This document shows positions 13,247-13,575 of a stretch of DNA of 13,575 nt, one piece after another. Both the position numbers and the translations under genes were made by a program. The stretch lies in the NCBI GenBank assembly GCA_902796465.1, contig CADBPK010000258.1, positions 1 through 13,575 of the forward strand, in the 5' to 3' direction. The notes under the pieces are model-generated. The model was not told the origin of the DNA and searched no databases. It saw nothing but the letters and a program-made list of their open reading frames with translations. The first letter of the stretch is position 1. The number at the start of each line of letters is the position of its first letter. The DNA comes from an uncultured Erysipelotrichaceae bacterium. GTDB lineage: Bacteria; Bacillota_I; Bacilli_A; Erysipelotrichales; Erysipelotrichaceae.

Positions 13247-13575
13247 TCAGAAATCTGGTTTGTACTGGGAAGGCATGATCGGCATGCCGCTGACCATAAA
13301 ATCAACAACATTCAGGAACGTGCCGTTGCCGTCATAAGGGAAAATGCGGTATTCGCACACGACCGGTGAAGTTTTATTCTCATAGGTGATATTCGTCCCG
13401 AATGCCAGAAGCACAAGGAATTCCCTGGTTTCATCCGCGAGAAGGTCAGCGCCGGTATGGGTATCCGCCTCTTCCAGGATATCAAAAAGAACAGAATGAA
13501 GTTTCTTTTTGGAAGTGACGACCGGAACTCTCTTGTGCGCCGGATCCTTGAACTGACGGACGACGATACAGTCAT
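13247..13575 (-). CDS. Unknown protein, 3' part only (cut by right edge)
   Basis: The last 109 codons of a gene entering from the right edge are visible, in the frame that begins DCIVVRQFKDPAHKRV and ends MPSQYKPDF before TGA. It reads as a normal soluble protein: a basic segment, a helix LHSVLFDILEEADTHTGADL, then EFLVLLAFGTNITYE and a strand-rich end (VVCEYRIFPYDGNGTFLNVVDF). Three things favour this frame over the overlapping one at 13312-13575: its composition, the stop placed one base before a terminator, and the lack of low-complexity Ser/Arg. I do not recognise the family; the N-terminal part lies outside the window. Confidence 0.75.
   Translation of the reverse strand, partial: DCIVVRQFKDPAHKRVPVVTSKKKLHSVLFDILEEADTHTGADLLADETREFLVLLAFGTNITYENKTSPVVCEYRIFPYDGNGTFLNVVDFMVSGMPIMPSQYKPDF

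Noticed and set aside
13312..13575. An open reading frame on the minus strand beginning with ATG at the window edge
   Set aside because: Its product is rich in Ser, Arg and Phe without domain-like pattern, while the neighbouring frame gives a balanced protein ending one base before a terminator. I annotated that frame (13247-13575) instead.

Overview
This 13.6 kb window looks like chromosomal DNA of a Bacillota (Firmicutes) anaerobe, possibly a gut member of the Erysipelotrichia or Clostridia. The basis is strong AGGAGG-type ribosome binding sites, short intergenic gaps, rho-independent terminators, a YwaF-type membrane protein, a Bacillus-style GH13 alpha-glucosidase, uxuA, and RsbU/RsbW/RsbV-like proteins. 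The genus cannot be fixed from sequence alone. I see no tRNA, rRNA, CRISPR array, insertion sequence or phage gene.

Positions 1-5283, all on the minus strand, hold a signalling module of the partner-switching type. In transcription order it contains: an 862-residue membrane receptor (dCache sensor, HAMP, PP2C/SpoIIE phosphatase, and a fused RsbW-like ATPase domain); a 167-residue two-helix membrane protein of unknown function; a PAS domain fused to a CPBP/CAAX-protease-like membrane domain with a degenerate active site; a STAS anti-anti-sigma-like protein; a stand-alone RsbW-like kinase closely related to the receptor's C-terminal domain; and the start of an unknown gene cut by the left edge. 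No sigma factor is in view, so the output is unknown. A candidate internal promoter lies after the receptor gene.

Positions 5360-7953, also minus strand, hold uxuA (mannonate dehydratase), then a PHP-domain phosphoesterase whose stop overlaps the start of an SGNH/GDSL hydrolase. These may be co-transcribed with the signalling module, since no clear terminator separates them. Upstream of uxuA, 186 bp of divergent intergenic DNA carries a good promoter with several dyad symmetries.

Positions 8140-9748, plus strand, hold three small genes: a YwaF-like membrane protein, a 105-residue membrane protein and a 143-residue soluble protein of unknown function. They end at a bidirectional terminator shared with the convergent GH13 alpha-glucosidase (9782-11461, minus). 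Next come a six-helix membrane protein (minus), a divergent small lipoprotein (plus), rpiB (minus) convergent on the lipoprotein through a second shared terminator, and the 3' end of an unknown gene at the right edge.

The best candidate for something undescribed is the 1-5283 module. It combines a receptor phosphatase-kinase fusion, a duplicated kinase, a single STAS protein and a PAS-CPBP protein whose catalytic glutamate position is glutamine.
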